Assembly: GCF_004765605.1 (NCBI RefSeq)
Contig: NZ_SRLC01000001.1
Location: 2,728,001 to 2,792,000 of the forward strand
Source: Hymenobacter aquaticus
GTDB lineage: Bacteria; Bacteroidota; Bacteroidia; Cytophagales; Hymenobacteraceae
DNA length: 64,000 nt
Direction of reading: 5' to 3'
The position numbers were made by a program, and so were the translations under genes. A model generated the notes under the pieces. That model was not told the DNA's origin, did no database searches, and saw only the letters and a program-made list of their open reading frames with translations. Positions 24,044 through 32,230 of this stretch are shown piece after piece. Every line of letters starts with the position of its first letter. Within the stretch, counting starts at the first letter, position 1.

Positions 24044-25309
24044 TCAGCCGGCCTGGGCAAACAAATCGAGCTGCTGCGTGACCAGGGCCGAGCGCACCGA
24101 GCCGGCCCCAAACAGAATCTGGCGGCGGATGGTCTGCTCGTCGTAGTCGCGGGTTTCCAGGGCCTGGCCCTTGCAGGTAATAAAGTATTTGGCCCGCTTG
24201 AGCACCACCCCGAACTTGTGCAGATGGTCGAGGCTGAGCGGCGAAAAGCGGCGGGCGGCCACGATGCGCTTGGCCGAGCGCGCCCCCACCCCGGGAATGC
24301 GCAGGATCATCTCGTAGTCGGCCGTGTTGATGTCAATCGGGAATACGTGGCGGTTGCGCAGGGCCCAGGCCAGCTTGGGGTCAATTTCCAGGTCCAGGAA
24401 CGGGTGCTCGGGGTCCAGGATTTCATCGGCCTCGAAGCCGTAGAAGCGCATCAGCCAGTCGGTCTGGTAGAGGCGGTGCTCCCGAATCACGGGGGGCTGC
24501 GTCACCTGGGGCAGGCGCAGGTCGTCGGTGATGGGAATGTAGCCCGAGTAGTACACGCGCTTCAGGCCGTAGCCTTTGTAGAGCGAGTCGGTGAGCTTGA
24601 TGATCTGGTGGTCATTCTCGGCCGAGGCCCCCACGATGAGCTGGGTGCTCTGGCCGGCGGCGGCGAAGCTGGGCACCTTCTTGAACAGGGCCTTTTCCTC
24701 CTTGTTCTGGGTAATACCGTCCCGGATCTGGCCCATCGGGGTCAGGATTTCCTCGTAGTTTTTCTCCGGGGCCAGGGTGGTCAGGCTCAGCTCCGAGGGC
24801 AGCTCGATGTTCACGCTGAGGCGGTCGGCGTAGAGGCCAGCTTCGGCAATGAGCTCGGGCGAGGCGCCGGGAATGGTTTTGACGTGGATGTAGCCGTTGA
24901 ACTTGTGCTCGGTGCGCAGCTTTTTGATGATGCGCACCAGCCGCTCCATCGTGTAGTCGGAATCCTTGAAGATGCCCGAGCTCAGAAACAGCCCCTCGAT
25001 GTAGTTGCGGCGGTAGAAGTTCATGGTCAGATCCACGACTTCATCCACGGTGAAGGCGGCGCGCTTCACGTCGTTGGAGCGGCGCGAGACGCAGTAGGCG
25101 CAGTCGAAGATGCAGTAGTTGGTCAGCAGGATCTTGAGCAGCGACACGCAGCGGCCGTCCTCGGTGAAGGAGTGGCAAATGCCCATTCCCTCGGCGTTGC
25201 CCAGGCCCTTGTTCTCATTTTTACGCTTGCCGCCGCTGCTGGAGCACGACACGTCATACTTCGCGGCATCTGCCAAAATACTTAGCTTTTCCTGAATCCG
25301 CTCGTTCAT
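24044..25309 (-). CDS. TIGR03916 family radical SAM protein, putative DNA modification/repair
   Basis: The 421-residue protein carries the radical SAM cluster CIFDCAYC with Cys66, Cys70 and Cys73. Other marks are LFLSSGIFKDSDYTMERLVRI and the SAM-binding region GYIHVKTIPGAS. The C-terminus has a helix-hairpin-helix motif (ILRIPGVGARSAKRIVAARR, about 348-367) that implies contact with DNA or RNA. This domain pair is diagnostic for the TIGR03916 family, which occurs with TIGR03915/UDG-like proteins. The role is inferred by the family name only. An extra Cys pair lies upstream (SCSSS, GICHSF). A promoter-like sequence is just upstream at 25329-25359, making it the first gene of the run. Confidence 0.9.
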   Translation of the reverse strand: MNERIQEKLSILADAAKYDVSCSSSGGKRKNENKGLGNAEGMGICHSFTEDGRCVSLLKILLTNYCIFDCAYCVSRRSNDVKRAAFTVDEVVDLTMNFYRRNYIEGLFLSSGIFKDSDYTMERLVRIIKKLRTEHKFNGYIHVKTIPGASPELIAEAGLYADRLSVNIELPSELSLTTLAPEKNYEEILTPMGQIRDGITQNKEEKALFKKVPSFAAAGQSTQLIVGASAENDHQIIKLTDSLYKGYGLKRVYYSGYIPITDDLRLPQVTQPPVIREHRLYQTDWLMRFYGFEADEILDPEHPFLDLEIDPKLAWALRNRHVFPIDINTADYEMILRIPGVGARSAKRIVAARRFSPLSLDHLHKFGVVLKRAKYFITCKGQALETRDYDEQTIRRQILFGAGSVRSALVTQQLDLFAQAG

Positions 25310-25328
25310 TAGGGGCTGGTTTAGGGCT

Positions 25329-25359
25329 TAAAAATAGCAGATTGAATCTTTCTGCGCAA
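25329..25359 (-). promoter_or_regulatory. promoter of the radical SAM gene run
   Basis: On the minus strand TTG (25359-25357) is followed after exactly 20 bases by TATTTTTA (25336-25329), one mismatch from TAnnTTTG. It would give a leader of about 12 bases before the ATG at 25309. The surrounding sequence is AT-rich, unlike the rest of the window. Confidence 0.45.
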
Positions 25360-25568
25360 TAATATACCAAGCTAATTTTTTTAGGAAATGGTTCCCCAAG
25401 CCGCTACTTCGGGCCAACTTCCGGCCCAGTTGGCGCGCCCTCCGCCCCGCAGCCCGTTCTTAGTTTCGAGCCAGAGTTGCGGACCGCCCCTTCTCCTGCG
25501 TAACTTGCCGTGTAGGGCTCCATCGGCGGCAGGCGCCGCCGGTTGCGGGCCACCGTGTTGTTGCGTTC

Positions 25569-27473
25569 ATGACTCCTCCTGTTTGGCTTGTTCGGGTGTT
25601 GCCCAGCCGTTTGTTCTGGCTGCTGGCGTTGCTGTGGCTGGCCGGGCCGGCGTGGGCCCAGCAGCCCACCCCGCCGGTCGTCACGGACTCGATGCGCACC
25701 CAGCCCGAAACCCGGCGCGACTCGCTGCGCCGCCGCTTCGACCAGGAGCGGGTGCTCACGGGCCTGAAGGCCTATACCAAGCGCAAAACCATTGCCGGCA
25801 AAGCCGCCTCGGCCATTTTCAACTTCACCGAGCGCCAGGAAGACCGCATGGGCATCGACGTGGAGCTGCTCGACCGGCAGTTCGACCAGCACAGCTACAA
25901 AATCGTGCGCCGCATTGATATCCGGGCCCTCGATGCCTTTGGCTACAGCGTCTCGGACCCCACGCGCAAGCCGCGCAACGTGCTGGAGCGCACCGGCAAC
26001 AGCCTGCACATTACCACCTCCCGGGCCCGGGTGCGGCAGCTACTGCTGTTTCGGGTGGGCGAAGAGCTGGCCCCGCAGGCCCTGACCGAATCGGAGCGCC
26101 TGTTGCGCCAAACCCCCGAGCTGCTCGACGCCCGCGTGTTCGTGGACGAGGAAACGACTACCCAGGACAGCGTCGACATCCGCATCATCACCAAGGACGT
26201 GTTCAGCATCGGGGCCAACTACCAGCTGCGCGACGTGGGCGCGGGCGTGGTCGAGGCCGACGACATCAACTTCCTGGGCCAGGGCCACCAGGTGCGCAAC
26301 CGCTTCGAGTACGGCCGCACCGAGCCGCAGTCGTGGAGCTACGAGGGCAGCTACGTGGTGCCGTTCCGCAACTTCATCAACGGGCAGGTGCGCTACCGCA
26401 ACGAGTTTCAGTACGAGGAAAAGGCCATCAGCTTCTCCCGCGACTTTTACTCGCTCAACACCCGCTACGCCGGGGCCGCCTCGCTGCGCATTGCCCGCCA
26501 GGGCGTGCCCTACATCGTGCCCGATCAGCCCACGGTGTACCTGGCCTCCAACTACAGCGTGAAGGATGCCTGGCTGGGCCGCTCGTTCCGGCTGCGCAGC
26601 TACGATCTGGGCTACGAAAACCCCGGCCGCCTGATTGTGTCGGGCCGCATGATTAACACCGCCTACACCGCCCGGCCCAACCCCGACTACCTGAACTCCT
26701 CGCTGATGCTGGGCACGGTGGGCTACAGCGTGCGGCGCTACTATAAGGACAAGTACCTGTTTGGCTTCGGCCGCACCGAGGACATTCCGACGGGCTCCAT
26801 CCTGAGCTTCACGGCCGGCTACGACATGAATACCCGGGCCAACCGCAACTACTACGGCGTGCGGGCCGCCACCGGCAACTTCAGCGTGCGCAACGGCTAC
26901 CTGTACCTAAGCGGGGAGTTCGGCAGCTTCATCCGGCGGCACGACAAAGACTGGCAGCAGGGCCTGCTGAGCACCGAGGTGCTGTATTTCACCCGCCTCT
27001 ACCACACCGGCAACTGGCAGTGGCGGCACTTCTTCTGGAACCGCTCGGCCCTGGGCTTCAACCGCCTGCCCGGCGAGCAGGGCCTGCTCATTGGGGGCAA
27101 CCGGGGCCTGCGCGGCTTCGAGTCCGACATGCGCGGGGGCAGCCGCTTCGTGATGAACTACGAAACCACCGTGTTTACGCCCGTCTCGTTTCTGGGCTTC
27201 CGCGTGGCCGGCGTGGCCTTCGTGGATGCGGCCTGGCTGGCCACCCAGCCCGGCCAGGAGCTGCCCTTCCGCAACACGCCCTACACCGGCTTCGGCCTGG
27301 GCCTGCGCCTGCGCAACGAATACATTGCCGTGCGCACCGTGCAGCTGCTGCTGGGCTACTACCCCCGGGGCCAAACCAACCCCAACGGCTTCCGCATCTT
27401 CGAAAACGCCCGCCCCTACTACGATTTCAGCGACTTCAACTTCGCCCAGCCCAACACCGTGCGCTACGAGTAG
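25569..27473 (+). CDS. BamA/TamA-family outer membrane protein
   Basis: The 634-residue protein has a signal peptide (FWLLALLWLAGPAWAQ), a conserved helical linker (RRRFDQERVLTGLKAYTKRKTIAGKA), at least one POTRA-like domain (about 115-215, VRRIDIRALDAFGYS ... DSVDIRIITKDVF) and a C-terminal beta-barrel of alternating aromatic strands (about 235-634). The 'VRGF' region expected in Omp85 proteins reads LRGFESDMRGGS. It therefore belongs to the Omp85 superfamily, probably inserting or translocating outer-membrane proteins or lipids. It is too short for the main BamA (five POTRA). The stop overlaps by two bases the left arm of the inverted repeat that bounds array 3. Confidence 0.85.
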   Translation: MTPPVWLVRVLPSRLFWLLALLWLAGPAWAQQPTPPVVTDSMRTQPETRRDSLRRRFDQERVLTGLKAYTKRKTIAGKAASAIFNFTERQEDRMGIDVELLDRQFDQHSYKIVRRIDIRALDAFGYSVSDPTRKPRNVLERTGNSLHITTSRARVRQLLLFRVGEELAPQALTESERLLRQTPELLDARVFVDEETTTQDSVDIRIITKDVFSIGANYQLRDVGAGVVEADDINFLGQGHQVRNRFEYGRTEPQSWSYEGSYVVPFRNFINGQVRYRNEFQYEEKAISFSRDFYSLNTRYAGAASLRIARQGVPYIVPDQPTVYLASNYSVKDAWLGRSFRLRSYDLGYENPGRLIVSGRMINTAYTARPNPDYLNSSLMLGTVGYSVRRYYKDKYLFGFGRTEDIPTGSILSFTAGYDMNTRANRNYYGVRAATGNFSVRNGYLYLSGEFGSFIRRHDKDWQQGLLSTEVLYFTRLYHTGNWQWRHFFWNRSALGFNRLPGEQGLLIGGNRGLRGFESDMRGGSRFVMNYETTVFTPVSFLGFRVAGVAFVDAAWLATQPGQELPFRNTPYTGFGLGLRLRNEYIAVRTVQLLLGYYPRGQTNPNGFRIFENARPYYDFSDFNFAQPNTVRYE

Positions 27474-27893
27474 GTGAATGAGTGAATGAGTGAAGTGGTT
27501 GTTCTGGCGGCGCGCGGGCGGCGCGGCGCGTTCCAACTTGCGGAAGGCCGGTTTTCGCGCGTAGACCGGCCTTACACTTGTTGGTAACGATAGTTTACGC
27601 GCGAAAACCACCGTTGCACTTGTTGGCAGTGCCATCTTTCGCGTGAAAACCGGTTCTGCACTTGTTGGCAGTGGCATCCTACGCGTGAAAACCTGCCTTC
27701 CAAATGTTTGGAAGGCCGCCCTACGCGCGAAAAGCTTCGTTCAACAAGTTGGAACAGCATCCTACGCGCGAAAGATGGCCTTCCAAACTTCTGGCCGCGG
27801 GTTTACGAGCCACGGATGCGCTACCGCGCCAGATAGGCTACCTTTGCCCTAGAAGGTCCGCCTTTCCTACTTCACTCATTCACTCATTCACCT
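27472..27893. repeat. tandem array 3: 42-bp units bounded by 25-bp inverted repeats
   Basis: The interval is bounded by AGGTGAATGAGTGAATGAG... at 27472-27496 and its exact 25-base complement at 27869-27893, both built of the simple word GAATGAGT. Inside, from about 27549 to 27794, six 42-bp units repeat: GCGCGAAAAC-type words (ending at 27561, 27603, 27645, 27687, 27729, 27770) and CACTTGTTGG-type words (27578, 27620, 27662, then diverged at 27704, 27745 and 27787). Some units form palindromes, e.g. GCCTTCCAAA-TG-TTTGGAAGGC at 27695-27716. The array lies between the bamA-like stop and the cvfB promoter. Open frames across it follow from the period being a multiple of 3. Confidence 0.88.
27839..27846 (+). 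promoter_or_regulatory. -7 box of the cvfB promoter
   Basis: TACCTTTG is an exact TAnnTTTG box 57 bases before the ATG, at the right edge of the array-3 interval. I see no clear TTG about 20 bases upstream, so it may be weak or regulated. Confidence 0.45.
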
Positions 27894-27902
27894 CTTCACC
27901 GC

Positions 27903-28739
27903 ATGCTTGCGCTAGGCGATTTTAACGAACTGGAAGTGGCCCGCGCGGTCGATTTTGGCCTGTATCTGACCTCCGACGACGGCGACCTGCTAATTCCGGG
28001 CAAGTACGTGCCCGAGGGTACCCAAATCGGCGACGTGCTGCGCGTGTTCGTCTACCGCGACTCGGAAGACCGCCTGATTGCCACCACCCTGGAGCCCCTG
28101 GTGCGCGTGAATCAGTTTGCGGCCCTCACCGTGCGCGACGTCAGCGGCGCGGGCGCCTTCCTGGACTGGGGCCTGGAAAAAGATCTGCTGCTGCCCTACA
28201 GCAACCAGTGGCGCAACCTGCGGCCCGGCCAGCGCGTGACGGTGTACGTGTACCTGGACGAAACCACGGACCGCATCGTGGCCACCGCCAAGTGGGACCG
28301 GTTTCTGAGTGAGGAGCCCTTCCCCGGCCAGCCCGGCGACGCGGTGCAGCTGCTCATCGCGGCCGAAACCGACCTGGGCTACTCGGCCATCGTGAACGGC
28401 ACCCACCAGGGCCTGCTCTACTACAATGAGGTGTTCAAGCCCCTGCGCCTCGGCGACACGCCCACGGGCTACGTGCGCCAGATCCGGCCCGACGGCAAGC
28501 TCGATCTGAGCCTGCAGAAGCTGGGCTACGACGAGGCCCTCGACGCGGCCGAAACCCTGCTGGCGGCCCTGCGCAAGGGCGGCGGCACGCTGCCGCTCTC
28601 CGATAAAAGTGAGCCCGACGACATTTACCGCCGCCTGGGAATGAGCAAGAAAGTGTTCAAGAAAGCCCTGGGCTCGTTGTATAAGCGCGGCCTCGTACAA
28701 CTGTTGCCCGAGCAGACGCGTCTGGTAGAGGGAAAGTAA
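27903..28739 (+). CDS. S1-like RNA-binding protein CvfB/YitL family
   Basis: The 278-residue protein has the CvfB layout: three S1-type OB domains (about 1-65, 70-135, 145-210) and a C-terminal winged helix (about 215-275, DDIYRRLGMSKKVFKKALGSLYKRGLV). The opening LEVARAVDFGLYL and the phrase GAFLDWGLEKDLLLP are typical. CvfB proteins bind RNA and in Firmicutes affect virulence-factor expression; the family is common in Bacteroidota, with unclear role. It is cytoplasmic. It has its own promoter-like box and is followed by a 107-base gap. Confidence 0.92.
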   Translation: MLALGDFNELEVARAVDFGLYLTSDDGDLLIPGKYVPEGTQIGDVLRVFVYRDSEDRLIATTLEPLVRVNQFAALTVRDVSGAGAFLDWGLEKDLLLPYSNQWRNLRPGQRVTVYVYLDETTDRIVATAKWDRFLSEEPFPGQPGDAVQLLIAAETDLGYSAIVNGTHQGLLYYNEVFKPLRLGDTPTGYVRQIRPDGKLDLSLQKLGYDEALDAAETLLAALRKGGGTLPLSDKSEPDDIYRRLGMSKKVFKKALGSLYKRGLVQLLPEQTRLVEGK

Positions 28740-28846
28740 TCCGCTGCACTTTTCCCGCGCTTACACCGCTGCTGAGCGGCCTTTCTGCGTAAGGGTAGCC
28801 GGACTTTTACGTTGCCTACTCCCCTGCTACCCGCTTACGCCGCGCC

Positions 28847-29521
28847 ATGAAACTTCACAAAACCGCTCTGATTGCCGGGGCCAGCGGCCTGATCGGCAGC
28901 CAGCTGCTGCCCCTGCTGCTCGCCTCCGACCGCTACGCCAAGGTTATTGCCGTGGGCCGGCGGCCCCTGCCCATCGTGCACCCCAAGCTGGAGCAACGCG
29001 TGCTCGATCTGGACCAGCTGGAGCAGCACCGCATGGCCCTCATTGCCGACGACGTGTTCTGCTGCCTGGGCACCACCATGCGGCAGGCCGGCTCGAAGGA
29101 GGCCTTCTACAAAGTGGATTATTTGTATGTAGTAAAGCTAGCGGCCCTGACGGCCACCAACTTCGCGGCCCAGTTCATGGTGGTGTCGGCAATGGGCGCC
29201 GATGCCCGCTCCCGCATCTACTACAACCACGTAAAAGGCGAAATGGAAGACGCCGTCCGCCAAACCCAGTTCCGGGCCATTCACATCTTCCGCCCCTCCC
29301 TGCTGCTGGGTGAGCGGGGCGAAAAGCGCGCCGGCGAGCAGCTAGGCGCGGTTTTGCTGCGCGTGCTGAACCCCTTGCTGGTCGGGCCGCTGCGCAAGTA
29401 CCGGGCCGTGCCGGCCGCTGCCGTGGCCCGGGCCATGCTGCGGGCCGCCGAAGATGACGGGGGCGGGATTTTAGTGCACTTATCCGATGAAATAGCCGCC
29501 GGGCGGGTGCCGGCGCGCTAA
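28847..29521 (+). CDS. NAD(P)-binding oxidoreductase (HTATIP2-like atypical SDR)
   Basis: The 224-residue protein begins with a Rossmann motif ALIAGASGLIGSQLL (about 7-21). The phrases VFCCLGTTMRQAGSKEAFYKVDY, VVSAMGADARSRIYYNHVKGEME and IFRPSLLLGER are characteristic of the short atypical SDR group that includes HTATIP2/TIP30 and bacterial YraF-type proteins. The YNxxK-like active site reads YYNHVKG. Substrate unknown; it is cytoplasmic. The downstream small outer-membrane gene follows after 60 bases with its own -7 box. Confidence 0.85.
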   Translation: MKLHKTALIAGASGLIGSQLLPLLLASDRYAKVIAVGRRPLPIVHPKLEQRVLDLDQLEQHRMALIADDVFCCLGTTMRQAGSKEAFYKVDYLYVVKLAALTATNFAAQFMVVSAMGADARSRIYYNHVKGEMEDAVRQTQFRAIHIFRPSLLLGERGEKRAGEQLGAVLLRVLNPLLVGPLRKYRAVPAAAVARAMLRAAEDDGGGILVHLSDEIAAGRVPAR

Positions 29522-29538
29522 GTCCGGGCGGCGGTGCG

Positions 29539-29546
29539 TACTTTTG
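29539..29546 (+). promoter_or_regulatory. -7 box before the 29582 gene
   Basis: TACTTTTG matches TAnnTTTG exactly, 35 bases before the ATG. No good -33 TTG is visible at the right distance. Confidence 0.4.
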
Positions 29547-29581
29547 GGCTTGTACTTTTCATTTACTGCCTTTCTGGACTC

Positions 29582-30163
29582 ATGAAGCGTTTTTCGGTTT
29601 CCCTGCTTTTCCTGCTCTTGCTGCTCAGCACCACGCTGGTATCAGCCCAATCCAAAAAGAAATCGGGCGGTAGCAGCTCGGGCTACAGCACGGGCATCGG
29701 CCTGCGCGGCGGCGGCTACTCGTCGGGCCTCACCATCAAGCACTTTATGAGTGGCAAAAACGGCGTGGCCCTCGAAGCCCTGGTGACGACCGAATACAAG
29801 GCCCGCGGGGCCCGGCTCACCCTGCTCGGCGAAAAGCACAAAGCCCTGGCCGACGTGAAAGGCCTGCAGTTTTACTACGGCGCTGGTTTTCACCTGGGCG
29901 CTTACCAGGGTCGCTACTACTTCGAAGATGCCCGCTACTACCGCTACGGCCGCAAGAAAAAGGACGTGTACGTGCTCTACGACTACCGCTACGACGATGC
30001 CACGTACGTCGCCTTCGGCGCCGACCTGATTCTGGGCCTGGAGTACAAGATGGAAGACCTGCCCTTCGTGGTCGGCGTCGACTACAAGCCCTATTTCGAA
30101 GTATTCCACGGCTACACCGGCTTCTACAACGACGCGGCCGTGAGCCTGCGCTACACCTTCTAA
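29582..30163 (+). CDS. small outer membrane beta-barrel protein
   Basis: The 193-residue protein has a signal peptide (MKRFSVSLLFLLLLLSTTLVSAQ), a Ser/Gly/Lys linker (SKKKSGGSSSGYS) and a barrel of alternating strands (GIGLRGGGYSSGLTIKHFM, GLQFYYGAGFHLGAY, PFVVGVDYKPYFEVF), ending in Phe (AAVSLRYTF) as outer-membrane barrels do. Eight strands would fit the length. It resembles the generic Bacteroidota porin-like 'outer membrane beta-barrel' proteins with no assigned role. The start is the signal-peptide Met. A strong terminator follows. Confidence 0.85.
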   Translation: MKRFSVSLLFLLLLLSTTLVSAQSKKKSGGSSSGYSTGIGLRGGGYSSGLTIKHFMSGKNGVALEALVTTEYKARGARLTLLGEKHKALADVKGLQFYYGAGFHLGAYQGRYYFEDARYYRYGRKKKDVYVLYDYRYDDATYVAFGADLILGLEYKMEDLPFVVGVDYKPYFEVFHGYTGFYNDAAVSLRYTF

Positions 30164-30207
30164 CCCGTTGCGTATCGGTCCGTGACCGGTAACAGCGTGC
30201 TGTGCCG

Positions 30208-30242
30208 AGCCGGCCGCGGAAGCTTCCGCGGCCGGCTTTTTT
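30208..30242 (+). terminator. terminator after the small outer-membrane gene
   Basis: AGCCGGCCGCGGAAG and its exact complement form a 30-bp perfect palindrome without loop, followed by five T. The rest of the 30164-30511 gap holds no feature I can name. Confidence 0.88.
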
Positions 30243-30511
30243 GCGTCCGCGCCAGCCGCACCAGTCCACCGCAGCCGCACCACAAGCTGATTGTATGGCA
30301 TCCGGCGCTGTGTATTTGCCCCGCTACTCTGGCCGCCCAACCCAGCGCGCAGGAAAAACCAGGTAGAAACACGTGGTTTCCAAAAGGGGGATTTATACGC
30401 GTAAAACGCTGGGCTGATTGTTTTTCCTTTGTCTTAGCAGGGAGCCGCACGTAGCCGCCCCCCTTTTCCACTCCTCCACCAGGTCTTCTTGACCACACTA
30501 TACCAAAACCC

Positions 30512-30958
30512 ATGACAAACAACCTAACCATCGACGACGCCGGGCGGGCTTTCATCACGCATGAAGAAGGCGAAGTACTACACGAATACAAGTGCGCAGC
30601 GGGCGTGGACACCATCGGCGTGGGCCATACCCAGGGCGTCTTCGACGGAGAGGTAATCACGGAAAGCCAGAGCCAGGCATTCCTGAGTGCAGACCTGTCC
30701 CATTTCGAAGCCGCCGTCAACCGGATGGTCACGGTGCCGCTCAATCAGCATCAGTTCAACGCGCTGGTGTCTTTTGCCTTCAACCTCGGCGAAGGAGCCC
30801 TGCAAAAGTCTTCGCTTCTGAAGCTGATTAACGCCAACGTAAAAGACCCCGCAGAGCTAACTGCCCACTTCACCATGTGGGACAATGTAAACGGCAAGCC
30901 GAACGCCAGCATTTTGGCGCGCAGAAACCGCGAAGCTGCTCTATTCTTATCCAACTGA
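30512..30958 (+). CDS. phage-type lysozyme (GH24)
   Basis: The 148-residue protein is a T4/lambdoid-type muramidase (glycoside hydrolase 24), which cuts the MurNAc-GlcNAc bond of peptidoglycan. The catalytic set is visible: Glu19 in HEEGEVLHEYKC, Cys28 at the place of T4 lysozyme Asp20, and Thr34 in VDTIGVGHT, with the spacing 9 and 15 found in T4. Cys at this place is common in the family. The C-terminal SILARRNREAALFL is also typical. No signal peptide, holin or other phage gene is nearby, so it is either a domesticated phage gene or needs another export route. Third-position GC is lower than in its neighbours, hinting at transfer. Confidence 0.9.
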   Translation: MTNNLTIDDAGRAFITHEEGEVLHEYKCAAGVDTIGVGHTQGVFDGEVITESQSQAFLSADLSHFEAAVNRMVTVPLNQHQFNALVSFAFNLGEGALQKSSLLKLINANVKDPAELTAHFTMWDNVNGKPNASILARRNREAALFLSN

Positions 30959-31052
30959 TTTCTCAACGGCAGTCTGGCCGCGTCAGCGCAAGCCCCGGGG
31001 GGGCAGACACGCATAGCACCGCCTGATTCATACCGGATGGGGCATCAAACAC

Positions 31053-31121
31053 GCGCGGCCCGGGCCCCATGCGGAGGCTGCTGGTAGTACCAGCAGCCTC
31101 CGCATGGGGCCCGGGCCGCGC
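31053..31121. repeat. perfect 69-bp palindrome (34-bp arms, 1-base centre)
   Basis: The left arm 31053-31086 (starting GCGCGGCCCGGGCCCC) is exactly complementary to 31088-31121, with a single G at 31087 between. It lies between the convergent lysozyme and DUF4249 genes. There is no T-run on either side, so it is not an ordinary terminator. No second copy is in the window. Confidence 0.93.
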
Positions 31122-31181
31122 AGTTAGAAAGCCCGGCGGCTCAGTAGGCCGGGCAGCAGGCAACTTTAGCGCCAGCCTGTC

Positions 31182-32219
31182 TTATTGGAGCTTAATGCGG
31201 TACACCGCGTCGGTGACGCCGCCGAACAGGCCGTAGCCGTTGGGAATGTTGGACGCCAGCGGCGCGGGCTCGGCGAAGGGGTTGCCGTCGGTGTTGTTGT
31301 AGCGCTGGCGCGAGAGGTGAAAGTTGTAGGCCTCGCGCGTGAGGCTGCTGACAAATACCTCCATATACGCGGCCTCATTGCAAACGCCCGAGTACGAGCA
31401 GCCCCCGGGATAGTAGCGCACGTCGGCATTGAGCGAGAAGCGCTTCCCGTTCACGTTGGTGTCGGCGTACGGATAAAACCCGTAGGTGCCGTAGCCGCCG
31501 CCGCTGATGGCCGACAGGCTGGAAAGCTGGAACTGACCGACTTCGGGGGTCACGATGTCGCCGTTGTTGTCCTGGTCGACCTGCACCTCCGCCCAGCCCG
31601 TGGTGAGCTTATAGTCCTTATCGACGACGCGGGCAAAGGCCACGTAGTAGTTGGCCGCGCCGGGGTCGTCGGCCACGGTCACCGAGAGCTTGCCGCGCAC
31701 GTCATTCGGGCTGCTCTTGCTTTGGTTTTTGGTGAAGGTCGCGCTTTCGATGACGGCGGCCTTGGGCATGGTCAGGGTGCTTTCCACCGTTTCGAAGCCC
31801 GGCAGCGAGGCGCGCAGCGTGTAGGTGCGGCCCGGCTCGCCCTTCAGCCGCTTGGTTTGCCGGTAGTAGCCCTGCTCGCTGTCGTAGTACGGCGAGGTAG
31901 ACTGCAGCGCCTCGAAGGATTCCACCACGGCCCCCTTATCGTCCGTGATGACGACCGTGGCGTCGCGGCGGCCTTTGAGCTCGTTCAGGTCGAATACGCG
32001 CTGGCTGTTGCTCACGTAGAGGCGGCGCAGGCGGGCCAGCTCGTCGTTCGAGTTCGGGGGCTGAAAGTCGAAGTCGTAGTTCGACAGCTCAAACTGCAGG
32101 GCAATGCGGGGCGTGTGCTTGGGCTCGGGCAGGTCCAGCGTGGTTTCGCAGGCCCCGAGCCCCAGGCTCAGCAGCAACAGCGCCGCGCGCACGGGCCGGG
32201 AAGAAATATACATAGCCAT
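31182..32219 (-). CDS. DUF4249 family lipoprotein
   Basis: The 345-residue protein has a lipoprotein signal (ALLLLSLGLGAC, Cys about 24) followed by TTLDLPE, the usual opening of DUF4249. An Ig-like/carboxypeptidase-like beta region includes GRTYTLRASLPGFETVESTLTMP. DUF4249 genes in Bacteroidota sit next to a TonB-dependent receptor, as here (11 bases after its stop), so the protein is probably an outer-membrane accessory subunit that works with the receptor, in the manner of SusD but unrelated in fold. An alternative Met lies two codons in. The imported substrate is not known. Confidence 0.9.
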   Translation of the reverse strand: MAMYISSRPVRAALLLLSLGLGACETTLDLPEPKHTPRIALQFELSNYDFDFQPPNSNDELARLRRLYVSNSQRVFDLNELKGRRDATVVITDDKGAVVESFEALQSTSPYYDSEQGYYRQTKRLKGEPGRTYTLRASLPGFETVESTLTMPKAAVIESATFTKNQSKSSPNDVRGKLSVTVADDPGAANYYVAFARVVDKDYKLTTGWAEVQVDQDNNGDIVTPEVGQFQLSSLSAISGGGYGTYGFYPYADTNVNGKRFSLNADVRYYPGGCSYSGVCNEAAYMEVFVSSLTREAYNFHLSRQRYNNTDGNPFAEPAPLASNIPNGYGLFGGVTDAVYRIKLQ

Positions 32220-32230
32220 CGGACGGAACG

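Noticed and set aside
27549..27794. CRISPR array
   Set aside because: Repeat and spacer words both recur, unit length is 42 bp, and there is no cas gene or leader.
30164..31181. Prophage remnant around the lysozyme
   Set aside because: No integrase, holin, terminase or attachment repeat was seen; one phage-type gene is not enough.
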